From NCBI RefSeq assembly GCF_020667845.1, contig NZ_JAFMPQ010000008.1:1-64000 (forward strand): a DNA stretch of 64,000 nt. The letters are read 5' to 3'. The stretch comes from Cognatishimia sp. F0-27. Lineage in GTDB: Bacteria > Pseudomonadota > Alphaproteobacteria > Rhodobacterales > Rhodobacteraceae. Below the pieces are notes generated by a model that was not told the DNA's origin, did no database searches, and saw nothing but the letters and a program-made list of their open reading frames with translations. Positions 51,200 to 61,544 of the stretch are shown one piece after another. Positions within the stretch are counted from its first letter, which is position 1. Each line of letters opens with the position of its first letter. The position numbers were made by a program, and so were the translations under genes.

Positions 51200-52575
51200 T
51201 GCGTCACCTCCGTTTCGGTGGTCATCTCGGCCTGCGCCAGATCGGTGTCGGGCGCCATCAGCCAGCCGGTGACCGATTTGTTGCGGTCGAAGATCATGCG
51301 CGCGGCGGCCATGATGTCCTCTTCGGTCACGGCGTCGAGCACGTCCGGCCAGTCCTGCACATCGGCAACGGTCAGACCGGAGGTCAGCGCCGCGCCGTAA
51401 CGCCGGGCGAGCGTGTTCACGTCATCGCGGGCGTAGATGAGCTGCGCGCGGCGCTGGAACTTGATGCGGGCAAGCTGGTCCGGATCCACCCCTTCCTCGA
51501 GGAACTCCGCGATCGCCTGATCGAGCGCGTCTTCGGCCTCCTGCATGGGCACGCCCGGCGCGGGAACGGTCACGATACCGAAGGTCGTATCGTCGAGCGA
51601 CAGGCCGCTGTAGAAGGCCGACGCATAGACGGAATCCTGCGTGTCGAACTGGAGCTTGCGCACCAGAACCGAGGTCTGACCGCTGCCCAGCACATCGGCC
51701 AGAAGGGTCAGCGCGGCCGCGGTTTCCTGATCGCCCGGGTCGCGTTCAGGCGCGAGATAGGTGCGGATCACATAGGGCTGTGCCACGCGCGGGTCGCGCA
51801 TCTGAAGCCGCCGTTCGGCCAATTGGCGCGGCTCGTCCACGCGGTCGCGCGGGCCGATCGCCGGATTGGCGGGGATCACGCCGTAGTATTGCTCCGCAAG
51901 CGCGCGGACCGCGTCGGGCTCCACATCTCCGGCAACCACGAGCACCGCATTGTTGGGGGCATAGTGACGTTCGTAGAATGCCAGCGCGTCTTCGAGCGTG
52001 AGCGTTTCCATCTCGTGGCGCCACCCGATGATGGGCGTGCCGTAGGGATGGTTGAGGAACTGCGCCGCACGGCGCTGTTCGCGAAACAGGGAGCCGGGGT
52101 CGTTCTCGACACGCTGGTTGCGCTCTTCGATCACCACTTCGCGCTCTGTCAGGATGTCTTCCTGCGTGATGTTGAGATTGACCATGCGATCCGATTCCAT
52201 CCGCATCATCAACTCGAGCCGATCCGCGGCGACGCGCTGGAAATAGGCGGTATAGTCATAACTGGTGAAAGCGTTATCCCGGCCGCCATTCTCTGCGACA
52301 ACGCGGGAGAACTCGCCCGCTTCCATGTTGTCCGTTTCCTTGAACAGCAGGTGTTCGAGGTAATGCGCGATCCCAGACGCGCCGCGCGGCTCGTCCGCGG
52401 AGCCCGCGCGATACCAGACCATGTGGACGACGGCCGGAGCGCGGTGGTCCTCGATCACGACAACGTCCATGCCGTTGTCGAGCGTGAAGCTGGTGACGTC
52501 GTCCTCGATGTCCTGCGCATGGGCGAGCGTTGTCGCGCAGCAGGTCGCGGCGATACAGGCGAGTCTCTTGAGCAA
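51196..52575 (-). CDS. M16-family zinc peptidase, catalytic subunit
   Basis: A 459-residue exported metallopeptidase. The inverted zinc motif is HYLEHLLFK (HxxEH), followed by the ENGGRDNAFTSYDYTAYFQ segment and EERNQRVENDP. A TTG start at 52575 is chosen: AAAGGAGG lies six bases upstream and it opens a signal peptide (LLKRLACIAATCCATTLAHA). It pairs with the downstream non-catalytic M16 protein, probably as a periplasmic heterodimer for peptide turnover. Confidence 0.92.
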   Translation of the reverse strand: MLKRLACIAATCCATTLAHAQDIEDDVTSFTLDNGMDVVVIEDHRAPAVVHMVWYRAGSADEPRGASGIAHYLEHLLFKETDNMEAGEFSRVVAENGGRDNAFTSYDYTAYFQRVAADRLELMMRMESDRMVNLNITQEDILTEREVVIEERNQRVENDPGSLFREQRRAAQFLNHPYGTPIIGWRHEMETLTLEDALAFYERHYAPNNAVLVVAGDVEPDAVRALAEQYYGVIPANPAIGPRDRVDEPRQLAERRLQMRDPRVAQPYVIRTYLAPERDPGDQETAAALTLLADVLGSGQTSVLVRKLQFDTQDSVYASAFYSGLSLDDTTFGIVTVPAPGVPMQEAEDALDQAIAEFLEEGVDPDQLARIKFQRRAQLIYARDDVNTLARRYGAALTSGLTVADVQDWPDVLDAVTEEDIMAAARMIFDRNKSVTGWLMAPDTDLAQAEMTTETEVTQ

Positions 52576-52581
52576 GGCAGG

Positions 52582-52589
52582 CCTCCTTT
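52582..52589 (-). promoter_or_regulatory. Ribosome-binding site deciding a TTG start (M16 peptidase)
   Basis: AAAGGAGG six bases before the TTG at 52575, in the minus direction. Translation from the upstream codon at 52605 would place this site inside the gene. Confidence 0.75.
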
Positions 52590-52936
52590 GAAAAACCATG
52601 CACACAAACTGTGCTTTTTTGCGGTATGTTCAACCATTCCTGACGGACGGGAAACGGGATTCATGGCGATTGCCGGCCCGGTCACGCGATTGTGCGCAGC
52701 CTTGTTTCGGTCACGTGGCGCAGACCTTTCGGCCGTAACGCGCCCGGGCGGCTGCGCTCTGCACAGTGACAGGTCGTCAGGGGGCTCTCGCGCGGCCGGG
52801 GCGCGCCAGGGCGCGGGCCGGACAAGCAATCCGCGATGCGTTGATCAAACACGAGGCCCCCGAGCCTATCCGACATGGTCGGCGCGACGTGTCTGAACCG
52901 CATTGTGCGGGGATGCGGCGCCGCGTGCCGCGGGGA
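52590..52936. other. Intergenic region between M16 and DUF3035 genes
   Basis: About 350 bases with no recognised gene. Both flanking genes are leftward; the gap is long enough for a separate promoter for the M16 pair, but none is clear. Confidence 0.4.
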
Positions 52937-53470
52937 TCAGTTCCGCTCCAAGCCTTCCGGCGGGGCAGACGGCGTGCGGCGATTTGCGCGACGGAATTGT
53001 TCAAGCCAGAGATACGGGTCGAGAGCCTGGCTGCGATAGACGCGGTTATACTGATTCTCCGGGATCAGTTGCCAGGTAAAGCGCCCACGCCTCTGGCGGA
53101 AGGCCTCGTCTTCGGCCGCAAGGGTGGTGCGAATATTGCCATCACGTCCAAAGCGGCTGGCCGCTCCGATCAGGCCGGTGTCCGCTCCGGGCACGGCCCC
53201 GCCGCGGCCTTCGGTCACCCGCGCGGGGTTTCCACCGAGCACGGCAACCGCGTCCTGCAACGGGCGTTGGTCGGTTCGGTTGCTGCCACCCGGTGTTGGC
53301 GGCGGCAATGCGCCGATATCCTCAGGCGTTTGCAGCGGCTTCGGCGGGACAATCGCGAATTCCTCCGGCTGGCCGGAGAAGGTGCGCAAATCCCGCAGCT
53401 CGGGGGTGCCTCGCGCACAGGCGGACACCGCCAGAACGCCGATAATGATCATCAGATGCGCAGCCCGCAT
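52937..53470 (-). CDS. DUF3035 lipoprotein
   Basis: A 177-residue lipoprotein (MRAAHLMIIIGVLAVSAC) of the DUF3035 family, with the typical EFAIVPPKPLQTPEDIGALP near the start and YLWLEQFRRANRRTPSAPP at the end. Function is unknown. It regularly lies after lspA in Rhodobacteraceae, as here (52-base gap). Confidence 0.88.
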   Translation of the reverse strand: MRAAHLMIIIGVLAVSACARGTPELRDLRTFSGQPEEFAIVPPKPLQTPEDIGALPPPTPGGSNRTDQRPLQDAVAVLGGNPARVTEGRGGAVPGADTGLIGAASRFGRDGNIRTTLAAEDEAFRQRRGRFTWQLIPENQYNRVYRSQALDPYLWLEQFRRANRRTPSAPPEGLERN

Positions 53471-53522
53471 CGCACCCTCCAGTTTGGTTCGCGTTCAGCT
53501 TTACCCGATCCCTCGGGCGGCG

Positions 53523-54071
53523 TCACCCGGCCTTTTTACCGCCCGATCCCTCGCCGGGAAAGAGCACCAGCCCAACAGCCCCTATGAAAATTGCGATATC
53601 GGCGACATTGAAAGCGAAAGGATTGACGATCCCGCAACAAGACATGTTGAGAAAATCCGCGACAGCCCCGTAAAGCACGCGATCGACGATATTGCCAAGC
53701 GCCCCGCCGATGAGGAACCCGGCGGAAATCAGCCCCAGGGTCCCGGGCGGGTCGCGCCGCATCCAGACCAGCACAAAAAGCACGATGCCGATAGCCACGG
53801 AAATCAGCACCCAGCGCGTGCCCGGCGCATCGCCCGAGAACAGCCCGAAATTGATGCCGTAGTTCCATGCCATGCGCAGGTTGAGAAAGGGTGGGAACAC
53901 ATCGATGGAGAGCCGTGTGGCGAGATCCATCGCATGCACGACCCAGTATTTGATCGCCTGATCGACGACAAAAATTGCCGCCGCCACGACCCAGACAAGG
54001 CGCATGCCGCCGGGTTTTCTGCCGGATTGCGTTGCGGATCGGCGTGGTGTCTGGGTCTTGCTGCGTGCCAT
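53523..54071 (-). CDS. lspA: LspA, lipoprotein signal peptidase (signal peptidase II)
   Basis: A 182-residue inner-membrane aspartyl protease cleaving prolipoproteins. Four membrane segments are seen; the catalytic aspartates are in GAVADFLN and FNVADIAIF. The segment GGALGNIVDRVLYG is also typical. The ATG at 54071 is used (AGGA upstream); MRLVWVVAAAIFVVDQ at 54005 is an alternative closer to the shortest homologues. It processes lipoproteins such as the DUF3035 protein next to it. Confidence 0.94.
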   Translation of the reverse strand: MARSKTQTPRRSATQSGRKPGGMRLVWVVAAAIFVVDQAIKYWVVHAMDLATRLSIDVFPPFLNLRMAWNYGINFGLFSGDAPGTRWVLISVAIGIVLFVLVWMRRDPPGTLGLISAGFLIGGALGNIVDRVLYGAVADFLNMSCCGIVNPFAFNVADIAIFIGAVGLVLFPGEGSGGKKAG

Positions 54072-54351
54072 CGGGGCGGGGTCCTCATCGCTATGGCGGG
54101 ACAAGCCGCGCCAGTTTTGGCGCTATACAAGCCTTCACGCGGTTTCACCAGAAGCCGACACGGTCTTTGCCGGCGGGGGTCGGCATGGGATTGCCGGTCG
54201 GGCGGGGTGGTCCGGCGCCTCTGTCGCGGACCGGGCTGCGCCCTCGGCCCGGTCAGGCGCAGGGCAAGCGCGCGGCCTGCGGCACCGGGCCGGTGACGCT
54301 TGACAAGACGGGAGTGTCGGGGCCTGCTGACCATTGACCGAAGGAGCGACC

Positions 54352-55737
54352 ATGACCGACACGCGCGATCCGGGTGTTTCATCCGACCCCGGCGGCCCTG
54401 CCGCCAATTCAGAGGCCAGAGTTGCGAAAGCCAGAGTTGCGGAGGCCAGTGTTGCGCAGGCCAGCATTGAAAGCGCCGCTGTTGCTGGAGACACGCAAGC
54501 CCACGCCTTTCATGACGAACTGAAGTCGCGGCTCGTGCGATACTGCGCCATCGACAGCCAGTCGGATATGGACAGCCCCACCGGCCCTTCGACCGAATGC
54601 CAGCATGCCATGCTCGACCTTATGGTGGAGGAACTGACCGATATGGGGGCGTCCGACGTGGTCAAGACCGCCTATGGCACGGTGATCGCGACGATCCCGG
54701 GCACCGCGCCGGGACCGACGGTGGGCTTCCTGGCGCATGTGGACACGGCCCCGCAATTCAACGCAACCGGGGTCAAGCCACGCGTGATCGAAGGCTATAA
54801 CGGCGGCACGATCAGCTTTCCCGACGACCCGGATCTGGCGCTCAGCCCGGAAGAGTTTCCCTACCTCGCGAACAAGGTCGGCCATGACATCGTCACCGCG
54901 TCCGGGCTGACCTTGCTTGGGGCGGATGACAAGGCCGGCGTCGCGATCGTGATGACCGCCGCGCGCCATCTGCTGCAGAACCCGCAGATCGCACGTCCGA
55001 CGATCCGGCTTGCGTTTACCCCCGACGAGGAGATCGGGCGCGGCGTCGATCCGGCGCTGCCGGCGGACCTCGCCGTGGATTTCGCCTATACGCTGGACGG
55101 CGGCGAGGTCGGTGAAGTGGTTTATGAAACCTTCTCGGCGGATTTTGCCAGCGTCACGATCACAGGGGTATCGATCCACCCGGGCACCGCCAAGGACCAG
55201 CTCGTCAATGCGATCCATCTTGGTGCGAAGATCGTCGATACGCTGCCGCAAGCGACCCTGACACCGGAAACCACCGATGGGCGGGACGGGTTCATCCATG
55301 TCGTCGATATCGAAGGCAGCGCGGCAGAAATGACCGTGCGCTTCATCCTGCGCGACTTCGAACGGGAGGGGCTGGCGGCGAAAGGCGCGCTGTTGCGGCA
55401 GGTCTGCGAGACGATTGCGGCGACGGAACCGCGCGCCGAGATCACCTGCGAGATCACGCCGCAATACCGCAACATGCGGTATTGGCTCGAAGATGACATG
55501 ACGCCGGTCGATCTGGCACGGCAAGCGCTTGCGGATCTCGGGATCCCGGAGCTGTCCGTGCCGATCCGGGGCGGAACCGACGGCTCGCGTCTGACGGAAC
55601 TGGGCGTGCCCTGCCCCAACCTGTTTACCGGCATGCAGAACGTGCACGGACCGCTTGAATGGGTTTCGGTGCAGGACATGGCGCAGGCCACCGCCTTTTG
55701 TCTGCGCATCGCGGAGCGTGCCGTGCGATCGGAATAG
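54352..55737 (+). CDS. pepT: PepT, peptidase T (tripeptidase)
   Basis: A 461-residue cytosolic zinc aminotripeptidase of the M20 family. Metal and catalytic residues are in GFLAHVDTAPQFN (HxD), LLGADDKAGVA, FTPDEEIGRGV and the C-terminal FTGMQNVHGPLEW. The N-terminus is about 50 residues longer than in E. coli PepT, which begins near the LVRYCAIDSQS equivalent. The extra part holds four copies of a pentapeptide (54415-54474). GAAGGAG precedes the ATG at 54352. Confidence 0.95.
   Translation: MTDTRDPGVSSDPGGPAANSEARVAKARVAEASVAQASIESAAVAGDTQAHAFHDELKSRLVRYCAIDSQSDMDSPTGPSTECQHAMLDLMVEELTDMGASDVVKTAYGTVIATIPGTAPGPTVGFLAHVDTAPQFNATGVKPRVIEGYNGGTISFPDDPDLALSPEEFPYLANKVGHDIVTASGLTLLGADDKAGVAIVMTAARHLLQNPQIARPTIRLAFTPDEEIGRGVDPALPADLAVDFAYTLDGGEVGEVVYETFSADFASVTITGVSIHPGTAKDQLVNAIHLGAKIVDTLPQATLTPETTDGRDGFIHVVDIEGSAAEMTVRFILRDFEREGLAAKGALLRQVCETIAATEPRAEITCEITPQYRNMRYWLEDDMTPVDLARQALADLGIPELSVPIRGGTDGSRLTELGVPCPNLFTGMQNVHGPLEWVSVQDMAQATAFCLRIAERAVRSE
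54415..54474 (+). repeat. 15-base tandem repeat in the pepT 5' end (four copies)
   Basis: Units GCCAGAGTTGCGAAA, GCCAGAGTTGCGGAG, GCCAGTGTTGCGCAG and GCCAGCATTGAAAGC encode ARVAK-ARVAE-ASVAQ-ASIES (residues 22-41). Copy number changes would keep the frame. Confidence 0.9.
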
Positions 55738-56113
55738 GCGGGCAGCGGGGGCAGAGGCCGCACGGCTCGCCCGCCCCCGATCGCGGCGGTCTCGCCCGTT
55801 GAGGACAGCGATCGCGTGGCCTGCCTCCGGGCTCGCGGCACGCCACAAGGCTTGTCCCGGAACCCTGATGGGCTCCGCTCTTTGGATCATGGCCCGGTTG
55901 ACGGCACAGCCTGCCCACCGTGCAGAGTTTTGATCTGTGTCGCCCACCAACCGTTGCCAACAGAAAAGGGGGCTGGCGCCAGCCCCCCGATGCCGTCCGA
56001 GGCGCGCAGCGCTTCTTGATACGTGCAGACGATGCGCGCGCGGAGCCCGGTTGCCCGCGCTGGCCGCGGTGGACGGTCCGGACAGCGGACGCGCCCCCGT
56101 GGCCCGCGCAGGA
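55738..56113. other. Spacer between convergent pepT and purH
   Basis: About 375 bases without a recognised gene; it holds the purH terminator at 55959-55988. Confidence 0.5.
55959..55988 (-). terminator. Intrinsic terminator of purH
   Basis: A perfect 20-base palindrome GGGGGCTGGC/GCCAGCCCCC (55968-55987) is followed in the minus direction by TTTTCTGTT. It lies 126 bases beyond the purH stop. Confidence 0.75.
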
Positions 56114-57703
56114 TCAATGGCGGAAGTGGCGCATCCCGGTGAAGACCATCGCAAGCCCGGCCTCGTCTGCCGCCGCGATCACCTCGTTGTCGCGCATCGA
56201 GCCCCCCGGCTGGATCACGCAGGACGCGCCCGCCGCGGCAGCTTCAAGCAGCCCGTCGGCGAAGGGAAAGAACGCGTCCGATGCCACGACAGAGCCCTTG
56301 GTCAGCGGTTCCGGCAGGCCCAGCGCCTCCGCCATGCGCTCCGCCTTCTTGGCGGCGATCAGCGCCGAATCGACGCGGCTCATCTGGCCCGCACCGACGC
56401 CAACGGTGGCCCCGTCACGGACATAGACGATGGCGTTGGATTTCACATGCTTGGCCACGGTCCAGGCAAACCGCATATCGGCCATTTGATCTTCGGAAGG
56501 CTGGGCCTTTGTGACAACCTTGAGCGCGTCTGAGCCAAGCTGTCCGGTGTCGGCGTCCTGCACGAGGAACCCGCCGGAGACCTGTTTCCATGCCGCGCGA
56601 GATTGGGACGTGTCCGCGAGCCCCGCGGTGGTCAGCAGGCGCAGGTTCTTCTTGGCGGAGAAGACGGCGATGGCGTCCTCGTCGGCGCCCGGCGCAATGA
56701 CCACCTCGGTGAAGATATCGACAATCGCCTCGGCAGTGGCCCTGTCCAACGGTTGATTGAGCGCCACGATCCCGCCGAAGGCCGAAGTGCGGTCGCAATC
56801 AAAAGCGCGCCGGTAAGCCTCTTCGAGCGTCGCGCCCCGCGCCACGCCACAGGGGTTGGCGTGTTTGATGATCGCGCAGGCGGGGCCGTCCTCGGGGCGG
56901 AACTCCGACACCAGCTCGAAGGCAGCATCGGTGTCGTTGATATTGTTATAGCTCAGCTCCTTGCCCTGATGCTGGATCGCTGTGGAAACGCCGGGCCGGG
57001 CGGTTCCGTCACGGTAGAAGGCGGCGGCCTGGTGCGGGTTTTCGCCATAGCGCAGCGGCTGTGCCAACTGGCCGGCGATCACGCGGCGGCGCGGATTTGG
57101 CTCCCCGATGGCGCCCGCCATCCAGGTGCTCACCGCCGCGTCATAGGCGCCGGTGCGGGCATAGGCGATCTGGGCCAGCCGCTGGCGGAACGGCAGGCTG
57201 GTATGGCCGTCATTCTGCTCAAGCTCATGGATGAGCGCGGTGTAGTCGGCCACGTCCGTCACGACGGAGACATAGGCGTGATTCTTGGCCGCGGCGCGCA
57301 GCATGGCCGGGCCGCCGATATCGATATTCTCGACACAGGTGTCGTAATCGGCCCCCTTGGCGACCGTGTCTTCGAACGGGTAGAGATTGACCACCAGAAG
57401 GTCGATCGCGCCGATGCCATGCGTCTCCATTGCCGCCTTGTGGCTCGCGTCATCGCGCAGTGCCAGCAGCCCGCCATGCACGGCCGGGTGCAGTGTCTTG
57501 ACCCGCCCGTCCATCATTTCCGGAAAGCCTGTCACGTCAGAGACATCGCGCACGGTGAGACCGGCATCGCGCATCGCGGCGGCGGTGCCGCCGGTGGACA
57601 GCAGCTCGACCCCCCGGTCGGACAAGGCCTGGGCAAGATCGATCAGACCGGTCTTGTCGGAAACGGAAAGCAGTGCGCGGCGCACGGGTTGGAGATCGTT
57701 CAT
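56114..57703 (-). CDS. purH: PurH, AICAR formyltransferase/IMP cyclohydrolase
   Basis: A bifunctional cytosolic enzyme for the last two steps of IMP synthesis, 529 residues. The N-terminal IMP cyclohydrolase (MGS-like) has [33 protein letters not shown] and [13 protein letters not shown]. The C-terminal AICAR transformylase has [27 protein letters not shown] and [18 protein letters not shown]. It follows the heparinase-like gene by 19 bases in the conserved rsmB-heparinase-purH cluster. Confidence 0.97.
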   Translation of the reverse strand: MNDLQPVRRALLSVSDKTGLIDLAQALSDRGVELLSTGGTAAAMRDAGLTVRDVSDVTGFPEMMDGRVKTLHPAVHGGLLALRDDASHKAAMETHGIGAIDLLVVNLYPFEDTVAKGADYDTCVENIDIGGPAMLRAAAKNHAYVSVVTDVADYTALIHELEQNDGHTSLPFRQRLAQIAYARTGAYDAAVSTWMAGAIGEPNPRRRVIAGQLAQPLRYGENPHQAAAFYRDGTARPGVSTAIQHQGKELSYNNINDTDAAFELVSEFRPEDGPACAIIKHANPCGVARGATLEEAYRRAFDCDRTSAFGGIVALNQPLDRATAEAIVDIFTEVVIAPGADEDAIAVFSAKKNLRLLTTAGLADTSQSRAAWKQVSGGFLVQDADTGQLGSDALKVVTKAQPSEDQMADMRFAWTVAKHVKSNAIVYVRDGATVGVGAGQMSRVDSALIAAKKAERMAEALGLPEPLTKGSVVASDAFFPFADGLLEAAAAGASCVIQPGGSMRDNEVIAAADEAGLAMVFTGMRHFRH

Positions 57704-57722
57704 CGGTGTCCTCTGGCGTGGT

Positions 57723-59474
57723 TCAGCTCGTCACATCCACCTCGTCCCGGCTCAGGTCGCGCACGGCGATGGCCGTGTCCTGCGCCTTGGCCAGAGACCA
57801 GCGGATGCGCGTCGCATACTCCATCGCGCGGCCGGATAAAACGACCTGTTTCGTCGCGCGCGGGCGCAAACGCCCCTTTTCGAGATAGACAGAGGGTTCG
57901 AGCGTGATTTCCGTGCCCATTTCGCTACGCAGAACCCAGATCTCGCCGGAGCGCAGCGCCATGGAAACCGCCGTGCCGCCCATATCGAGCGCCACGTCCA
58001 CATCCGGGTGAAGGTGAAAATGCACACGAAACGGCACGCCGGCGAGCCGTGTGCGGTCGAGCGCCGCGTCGAAGGTCTTCTTGTCGCTCCGTTCGAGGGC
58101 CACCAGATACTCTTCGCCTTCAAGGGCGCGCCCGTCGAGGCTCAGCATCAGGCTGCGCGCATGGGTCAGACCGTAACCGGACACATAGCCGTCATGGCCG
58201 ATCTCGATGCGGTGGCCTTCGGCACGGCGGTCGAATTGCACCGGGACGCGGGCTGGACCCGCATCGAGGCGCTCTGTCCTGTCATTGCGTTTGCCCTTGG
58301 ACTTGGTCAAGCGCGCGCTCGACGTGCCATCAAGGCAGAGCGTGGAATGCGAAGGGGTGGCGCGCCCGGCCCGGCGCCATTTGGCGCCAAAACTCACCCC
58401 CGACCCGCAGCTCACGATGAAGGGGCGCCGCCCGGAAGTCAGCTCGAAGGCGGTGGAGGAGGCATGCGCCTGTCCGGCCAAAGCGCCCTTTGGAGGCGGC
58501 GCTGCATCGATGATGACGGTGGTCCGCCCGGCGGCCAGCCGGGCAAACCCCATCGCCAGCCCCTCGCGGCGCTTGCGCCGCACCCCTGATGCGGCAAGCG
58601 CCTGGTCCAGCCGTCCTTCGAGGCCGCGCCCGCCGCCATGGAACCGGGCCAGCCCGCCATCGGCGTGGCGCAGACTGCGCAGGGTGGGCGCGATCCGTTC
58701 GATCGCGGTGCGATGCGCGGCGTCCGGCCTGCGCCCGCTCTCCTCAATGGCGGCCAGCGCCCAGGACAGCAGGGTGAACACTTCCAGAAGCTCTTCGGGA
58801 TTGCGGGTCGGGATGCCTCCCTGTTCGTCGATCAGCCGCGCGCAATCCGCGCCGAGCCCGGCAATCGCCCCGGTGGCGTGGTCTTCCATCCCTTCAAGCG
58901 CAAGCGAGGCATAGACAAGGCCGGTCAGCGCCTCGAACCGTGGCAAGCCCGGTGCGGCGCGCGCCCCGCGCCGCGCGAGAAACAGCGTCTGGGCGGCCAG
59001 CGCCGCGAAATAGGCGCGGGATTGCTCCGGTGTGACACCGCGCAACAGAAACACCGCATGGTGGATCCATCGGATGACGCGTCGCCCGGTCAGGTCCGGG
59101 GTCCAGCCGGGGCCACGCCCCTTGCCAAAGCGGTCAATCCACGCCCAGAGCCAGGCCTGCGCGGTTTCCCGCGCCGCGGCATCGCCGATGGCGGCCAGAT
59201 CGTCGAGCCAGCCAAAGCCATGGCACTCGGCGGCAAAGACCGGATCCGGAGCGGTCACATCCCACAGCAGGGTTTCGGGCGCTTCGACCAGATGGCCACC
59301 GAAGAGCAGATTGCCAGCGAGCAGTTGGCGGCCCCGGGTGAAGGCGCCCACAGTGCGCGGTTCGGGCTGTTGCACGAAGGCGGTGGCGGGGCGCGCATGC
59401 GCCGCGAGCCGGGCATGCAGCCGGTCAATCAGGCGCGGCCCGGCCGCGCGTTGGTCTGAAAATGCCTTTGGCAT
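57723..59474 (-). CDS. Heparinase II/III-family protein
   Basis: A 583-residue protein with an N-terminal alpha-toroid region ([15 protein letters not shown]-like segment, [20 protein letters not shown]) and a C-terminal beta-sandwich heparinase II/III domain ([57 protein letters not shown]). The family contains polysaccharide lyases, but this cluster-bound version is conserved beside rsmB and purH in Rhodobacteraceae and its substrate is unknown. No signal peptide is visible. Confidence 0.88.
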   Translation of the reverse strand: MPKAFSDQRAAGPRLIDRLHARLAAHARPATAFVQQPEPRTVGAFTRGRQLLAGNLLFGGHLVEAPETLLWDVTAPDPVFAAECHGFGWLDDLAAIGDAAARETAQAWLWAWIDRFGKGRGPGWTPDLTGRRVIRWIHHAVFLLRGVTPEQSRAYFAALAAQTLFLARRGARAAPGLPRFEALTGLVYASLALEGMEDHATGAIAGLGADCARLIDEQGGIPTRNPEELLEVFTLLSWALAAIEESGRRPDAAHRTAIERIAPTLRSLRHADGGLARFHGGGRGLEGRLDQALAASGVRRKRREGLAMGFARLAAGRTTVIIDAAPPPKGALAGQAHASSTAFELTSGRRPFIVSCGSGVSFGAKWRRAGRATPSHSTLCLDGTSSARLTKSKGKRNDRTERLDAGPARVPVQFDRRAEGHRIEIGHDGYVSGYGLTHARSLMLSLDGRALEGEEYLVALERSDKKTFDAALDRTRLAGVPFRVHFHLHPDVDVALDMGGTAVSMALRSGEIWVLRSEMGTEITLEPSVYLEKGRLRPRATKQVVLSGRAMEYATRIRWSLAKAQDTAIAVRDLSRDEVDVTS

Positions 59475-59658
59475 GGCCCACCACCTTCACCGCCCGTCCC
59501 TGTGCGACCTTCTCCACGGGGCGCGGCCATGCACCATGCCCGGGCCTGTGGATAACGCCGTGGATAACCCTATCGCGGCGGGTCGGGCTTGTCAGGACAC
59601 CCGATGGCGGAAGGCGCCCAGACTGTGGCCAAGACGCCAGCCCCGAACATGCGCGCCA

Positions 59659-60912
59659 TCAGGATCGGGTCAGGGCTGCCATGTAAAACCCGTCCATGCC
59701 GCCCCGCTCTGCCCAGAAATCGGGCCGCAGGCGCAAGCCGCCCTCTGCGCTGCGCCACCCGTCTTCGACCCACGATGCCTCCGGCGGCACCACGCGCAGG
59801 CCGGGGTGACGCGCGAGCGCCTCGTCGATCTGCACCTCGCCCTCGTCCGGGATCAGGGAACAGGTGGCATAGACCAGCGTGCCGCCCGGCGCGAGCAGTT
59901 CAAGCGCGTGGTCAAGCATGGCCGCCTGAAGCCCGATCAGCGCGCCGATCCGGTCCCCCTGATGGATATGCGGCAGGTCGGGATGGCGGCGGATGGTGCC
60001 GGTGGCCGAACAGGGCGCGTCGAGCAGGATCGCCTCGTAGCGGCCTTCATGCTCCAGCGCGTCGCCTGCAACAAGCGTCGCGCTCAGACCGGTGCGGGCG
60101 AGATTGTCAGCCACCCGTTTGAGCCGGTCGGCGGAGAGGTCGAGCGCCGTGACCGCCGCGCCACGCGCGGCAAGCTGCAGGGTTTTCCCGCCTGGAGCGG
60201 CACACATGTCGAGCACGGATTTGCCCGCAACATCGCCCAGAAGCGTCACCGGCAGCGCGGCGGCGGCGTCCTGCACCCACCATTCACCATCGTCGAAACC
60301 GGGCAGAGCCGTGACCTGCGCCGCGTCGAGCCGGATGGAGCCGGTTGGCAGAAGCGTGCCGCCGGTGGCCTTTGCCACGGCGGCCGCATCATGGCGCGCG
60401 GTAAGGTCGAGCGGGGCGCCACGCAGATGCGCGGTTTCGATGCCCGCGACCGCCTCCGCACCCCAGGCGCTGACAAGCGGGCCGCGCAACCATTTTGGCA
60501 GGCGCGGCACCCGCAGCAGCGGCCATTTCTCGGGGGCGTCCTGCGCCACCTTGCGCAGCACCGCGTTGACGAGCCCTTTGAGGGCCGCGTGACGTTTATG
60601 CGCGGCCACGAGGGTCACGCAGTCATGCACGACGCCGTGTGCGGCCCCGCCTTGCGCAAGCTCGATCGTGCCGAGGCGCAGCACCGTCTGGACAAAGAGC
60701 GGCGGGCGTTTGCGCAGATGTGGCTTGAGCACCCTGTCGGCGCGCTCCAGTTCGCGCAGCACGGCCATGGCCAGACGCATCGCCGCGGCCCGCTCGGACG
60801 GGTCGAGCCGTGCCAGCGCGGGCCCGGCTTCGGTGATCGGGCGGCCGTTTTCGAGGGCATCCATCAGCAGGGTCACGGCGGCGCGACGGGCCGGGCTTGC
60901 TTCTTTGGACAT
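59659..60912 (-). CDS. rsmB: RsmB, 16S rRNA m5C967 methyltransferase
   Basis: A 417-residue protein with an N-terminal NusB-like RNA-binding domain (PARRAAVTLLMDALENGRPI) and a C-terminal SAM-dependent methyltransferase (LDMCAAPGGKTLQLAARG; LLDAPCSATGTIRRHPD; YATCSLIPDEGE). The two cysteines of RNA m5C methyltransferases are in APCSATGT and YATCS. The ATG at 60912 (MSKEASPARRAAV) is used. It is divergent from the SDHAF4-like gene. Confidence 0.95.
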   Translation of the reverse strand: MSKEASPARRAAVTLLMDALENGRPITEAGPALARLDPSERAAAMRLAMAVLRELERADRVLKPHLRKRPPLFVQTVLRLGTIELAQGGAAHGVVHDCVTLVAAHKRHAALKGLVNAVLRKVAQDAPEKWPLLRVPRLPKWLRGPLVSAWGAEAVAGIETAHLRGAPLDLTARHDAAAVAKATGGTLLPTGSIRLDAAQVTALPGFDDGEWWVQDAAAALPVTLLGDVAGKSVLDMCAAPGGKTLQLAARGAAVTALDLSADRLKRVADNLARTGLSATLVAGDALEHEGRYEAILLDAPCSATGTIRRHPDLPHIHQGDRIGALIGLQAAMLDHALELLAPGGTLVYATCSLIPDEGEVQIDEALARHPGLRVVPPEASWVEDGWRSAEGGLRLRPDFWAERGGMDGFYMAALTRS

Positions 60913-61088
60913 GGGCTCTCCGATATGGTGGGTTGCGGTGCGGCGGGGTCGGCCCGATCCGGGCCATGGCCTTGTCCCGCGTCGCGCGGCGCGTATATCA
61001 ACGCTCAGAGCGCAAGGAAAGCGCCGCCGCGCCGAAAACCCGCTGCGAGCGGATGGCAGGCGCGCAGCGACACTGTCGAAAGGACGAG

Positions 61089-61286
61089 ATGATGAGCGAC
61101 GACACAGCGCCGAAGGACCTGCCCCCCGCTGCACAGCGTGCCCTTGCAGAGGCTGCGGAGCGTCGCGCCAAAGCGGAGGCCGACGCGAAGGCCAATCCGA
61201 TGCCCACAGAGCTTGGCGGGCGCGACGGGCCGGAGCCTGTCCGCTATGGCGATTGGGAGAAGAAAGGCCTTGCGATCGATTTCTGA
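61089..61286 (+). CDS. DUF1674 / SDHAF4-like protein
   Basis: A 65-residue protein ending GRDGPEPVRYGDWEKKGLAI and DF, the DUF1674 signature. Mitochondrial SDHAF4 is an assembly factor for the flavoprotein subunit of succinate dehydrogenase, so a similar role is plausible. Starts at 61089 and 61092 are adjacent ATG codons; AGGACGAG lies just upstream. Confidence 0.9.
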   Translation: MMSDDTAPKDLPPAAQRALAEAAERRAKAEADAKANPMPTELGGRDGPEPVRYGDWEKKGLAIDF

Positions 61287-61511
61287 GCGGCGTTTGCCTT
61301 AGAGGGCGCAAGGCGATTGTTGGGCGTGTGGTCCGGCGTTTATTGCCGCCCGGAGAGACGTCGAACGGCCGCGCAAGGACGGTCAGATCACGCGCACGGA
61401 TTTTTGGCGAGGCGCGGCACGGGCTGTCCCAATTCGGGAACCCGATGTGCCGTTTCGCACGACGGCTCCGACGACGCGCCGCGCTTCAGGGGACGGGCAA
61501 GCCAAAGACTC

Positions 61512-61540
61512 CCCTCCATCAAGCCTTACTGAGTGGAGGG
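61512..61540. terminator. Hairpin after the 119-residue secreted protein gene
   Basis: CCCTCCA (61512-61518) and TGGAGGG (61534-61540) pair around a 15-base loop, just beyond the leftward gene's stop at 61545. No strong U-run follows. Confidence 0.4.
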
Positions 61541-61544
61541 CCGC

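Noticed and set aside
59032-61092. 686-codon plus-strand frame
   Set aside because: Antisense to the heparinase-like gene and rsmB.
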